Positions 62,467 to 64,000 of a stretch of 64,000 nucleotides of DNA are shown here, piece by piece. Source of the DNA: Lutibacter sp. (GTDB taxonomy: Bacteria; Bacteroidota; Bacteroidia; Flavobacteriales; Flavobacteriaceae); NCBI RefSeq assembly GCF_013041805.1, contig NZ_JABDRI010000074.1, positions 1 through 64,000 on the forward strand. Direction: 5' to 3'. A program made the translations under genes and the position numbers. Under the pieces are notes generated by a model. It was not told the DNA's origin. It searched no databases and was given only the letters and a program-made list of their open reading frames with translations. Position 1 is the first letter of the stretch, and each line of letters begins with the position of its first letter.

Positions 62467-63924
62467 ATGATTAAAAATAAATTCATACAATTACTTATCG
62501 TATTTTTAGTATTGAATTTAGTTTCATGTAAAGATGCAAAAAAGTCAGTTGCTAATGACTTTATTATAAATCCAATAGTAGCAAATTCTGTTGATAGGGA
62601 TTTAGATGATATCAAAAAAGATGGAGTGCTAAAGGCTCTAGTTGTTTATAGCAGTACAAGTTATTTTTTATACAAAGGTCAACCTATGGGTTTTGAATAT
62701 GAGCTTTTACAGCGCTTATCAAAACATTTGAACTTAAAATTAGAAATAATCATTTCAACCGATTTAGATTCACAATTTGAAGTTTTAAATAGAGGAGATG
62801 TAGATATAATTGCTCATGGAATGACCATTACAAACCAACGTAAATGGGAAGTGGATTTTACTGAGTATTTATACCTTACAAAGCAAGTTCTAGTTCAAAA
62901 GAAACCAGATAATTTCAGAAAAATTTCCTGGAGTGCTTTGCAAAAACAAATGATTGATGATCCCATTGATTTAATTGGAGAAACTATTTCCATTAGAAAG
63001 AACTCTGCTTATTATGAGCGCATATTGAGTTTTTCTAATGAAATTGGAGGAGACATTTATATTGATACGCTAGACAGTAAATTATCAACAGGAGAAATTA
63101 TTGATATGGTGGTTGATGGCAAAATCAAATACACAATTGCTGATGAAAACTTGGCCAAAATAAATGCATCTAATAATCCTATTTTAAAAATTGATGTTCC
63201 TATTTCTTTTTCACAACGCATTGCTTGGGTCACAAGAAAAAAATCTACAAAGTTAAGGTCTGTGCTTAATAAGTGGATAATATCTCAAAGAAAAAAAACG
63301 GATTACCATGTTATTTATAACAAATATTTTAAGAACAAACGTTTCTTTAATAGAAGGGTTAAAAGTGATTACTATAGCTTAACAAACAATCAAATTAGTC
63401 AGTTTGATGATTTAATTAAAAAATTCACAAAAATATTGGGTTGGGATTGGCGCTTGTTAGCATCACAAGTATATCAGGAATCAAAATTTGATCCAAAAGC
63501 AGAATCTTGGGCAGGAGCCAGAGGATTGATGCAGGTAATGCCGGCTACGGCAAAAGATTTGGGTATAAATGACCCAACAGACCCAATAGAAAGTATTAGA
63601 GGTGGTACAACGTATTTAAATCAAATTTATGAGCGATTTACAGATATAACCAATGAAGTTGATAGAACAAAATTTACATTGGCAGCTTTTAATTGTGGAT
63701 ACGGTCATGTTAGGGATGCTCAGCTTTTAGCAGATGCCAATGGCTTAAATCCATTAGTTTGGGAAGATAGTGTAGATCAAATGCTTTTGGCTTTACGTTT
63801 TCCTAAAAATTACAACAAAAAATTCATAAAATATGGCTATGTAAGAGGTTTTGAACCAGTAACTTATGTGAATCAAATTTATGAGAGGTATCAACACTAT
63901 AAACAGTTTATTTCTGAAAAATAG
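62467..63924 (+). CDS. MltF-like membrane-bound lytic transglycosylase
   Basis: 485 residues. A lipobox (VLNLVSC, Cys21) anchors the protein. A type-3 solute-binding-like domain (about 50-285; GVLKALVVYSSTSYFLYKGQ, PMGFEYELLQRLSKHL) precedes a transglycosylase SLT domain (about 310-450), with the catalytic Glu in SQVYQESKFDPKAESWAGA and GLMQVMPATAKDLG. It cleaves peptidoglycan in the periplasm, and the solute-binding domain is thought to regulate activity. Single gene; the remaining bases to the right edge hold nothing recognisable. Confidence 0.9.
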   Translation: MIKNKFIQLLIVFLVLNLVSCKDAKKSVANDFIINPIVANSVDRDLDDIKKDGVLKALVVYSSTSYFLYKGQPMGFEYELLQRLSKHLNLKLEIIISTDLDSQFEVLNRGDVDIIAHGMTITNQRKWEVDFTEYLYLTKQVLVQKKPDNFRKISWSALQKQMIDDPIDLIGETISIRKNSAYYERILSFSNEIGGDIYIDTLDSKLSTGEIIDMVVDGKIKYTIADENLAKINASNNPILKIDVPISFSQRIAWVTRKKSTKLRSVLNKWIISQRKKTDYHVIYNKYFKNKRFFNRRVKSDYYSLTNNQISQFDDLIKKFTKILGWDWRLLASQVYQESKFDPKAESWAGARGLMQVMPATAKDLGINDPTDPIESIRGGTTYLNQIYERFTDITNEVDRTKFTLAAFNCGYGHVRDAQLLADANGLNPLVWEDSVDQMLLALRFPKNYNKKFIKYGYVRGFEPVTYVNQIYERYQHYKQFISEK

Positions 63925-64000
63925 TTTATTCTAAGCAGCGTTACTTTAAATATTGATACTCTATTGTGTCATTCAAAAATCTCAAGTTTTATCTAAAATA

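Overview
The window is about 30% GC and comes from the chromosome of a member of the Bacteroidota, most likely the family Flavobacteriaceae. The evidence is the fused ccoNO gene with a ccoI-ccoS / ccoQP / ccoGH arrangement, many promoters of the Bacteroidota TAnnTTTG type, A-rich leaders without clear Shine-Dalgarno sequences, LytTR two-component pairs, and flavobacterial marker genes (HU, YqgE, DUF493, DUF3822, START-like protein). The species cannot be named from sequence alone.

Region by region. 1-2640: an SDP-type antimicrobial peptide locus: the 3' part of one SdpC-like precursor, a complete SdpC-like lipoprotein precursor, then overlapping sdpA and sdpB. 2746-8901: envelope lipoproteins, an OmpA-family protein, a PH-domain membrane protein and a propeller-type sensor kinase with its LytTR regulator. 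8921-11546: a small accessory block (zinc-finger protein, unknown protein, tyrosine recombinase) next to tRNA-Met. 11789-28662: housekeeping genes (aminotransferase IV, YqgE, HU, Fmt, RecQ, parvulin-type chaperones, MoxR, RsmD, RecD-like helicase, oligopeptidase B). 28732-31170: a cysteine/cysteate-synthase-like enzyme and a serine-palmitoyltransferase-family enzyme, possibly the sulfonolipid pathway. 31245-40510: an Fnr-type regulator and the cbb3 oxidase structural and assembly genes, with near-identical palindromic Fnr boxes at identical spacing from two promoters. 40514-47378: two PPK2 kinases, a DEAD helicase, two phosphofructokinase paralogues (one apparently lacking its catalytic residues) and an EamA transporter. 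47452-53784: an accessory signalling or defence-like island: a 36-residue repeat microprotein, a TolB-like/TPR membrane protein, a small membrane protein, a caspase + alpha/beta-hydrolase + TPR fusion and a membrane-anchored TIR protein. 53866-63924: a BNR/sortilin-like propeller protein, a TetR-controlled ABC-HlyD-TolC export operon with an unusual ATPase, and an MltF-like lytic transglycosylase.

The best candidates for undescribed biology are the TIR/caspase island (47452-53784), including a repeat microprotein whose units differ only by synonymous changes, and the flavobacterial SDP-like toxin locus at the left edge, which has two divergent toxin cores and no recognisable SdpI immunity gene. 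No function in these systems was tested; roles are inferred from motifs and neighbours.
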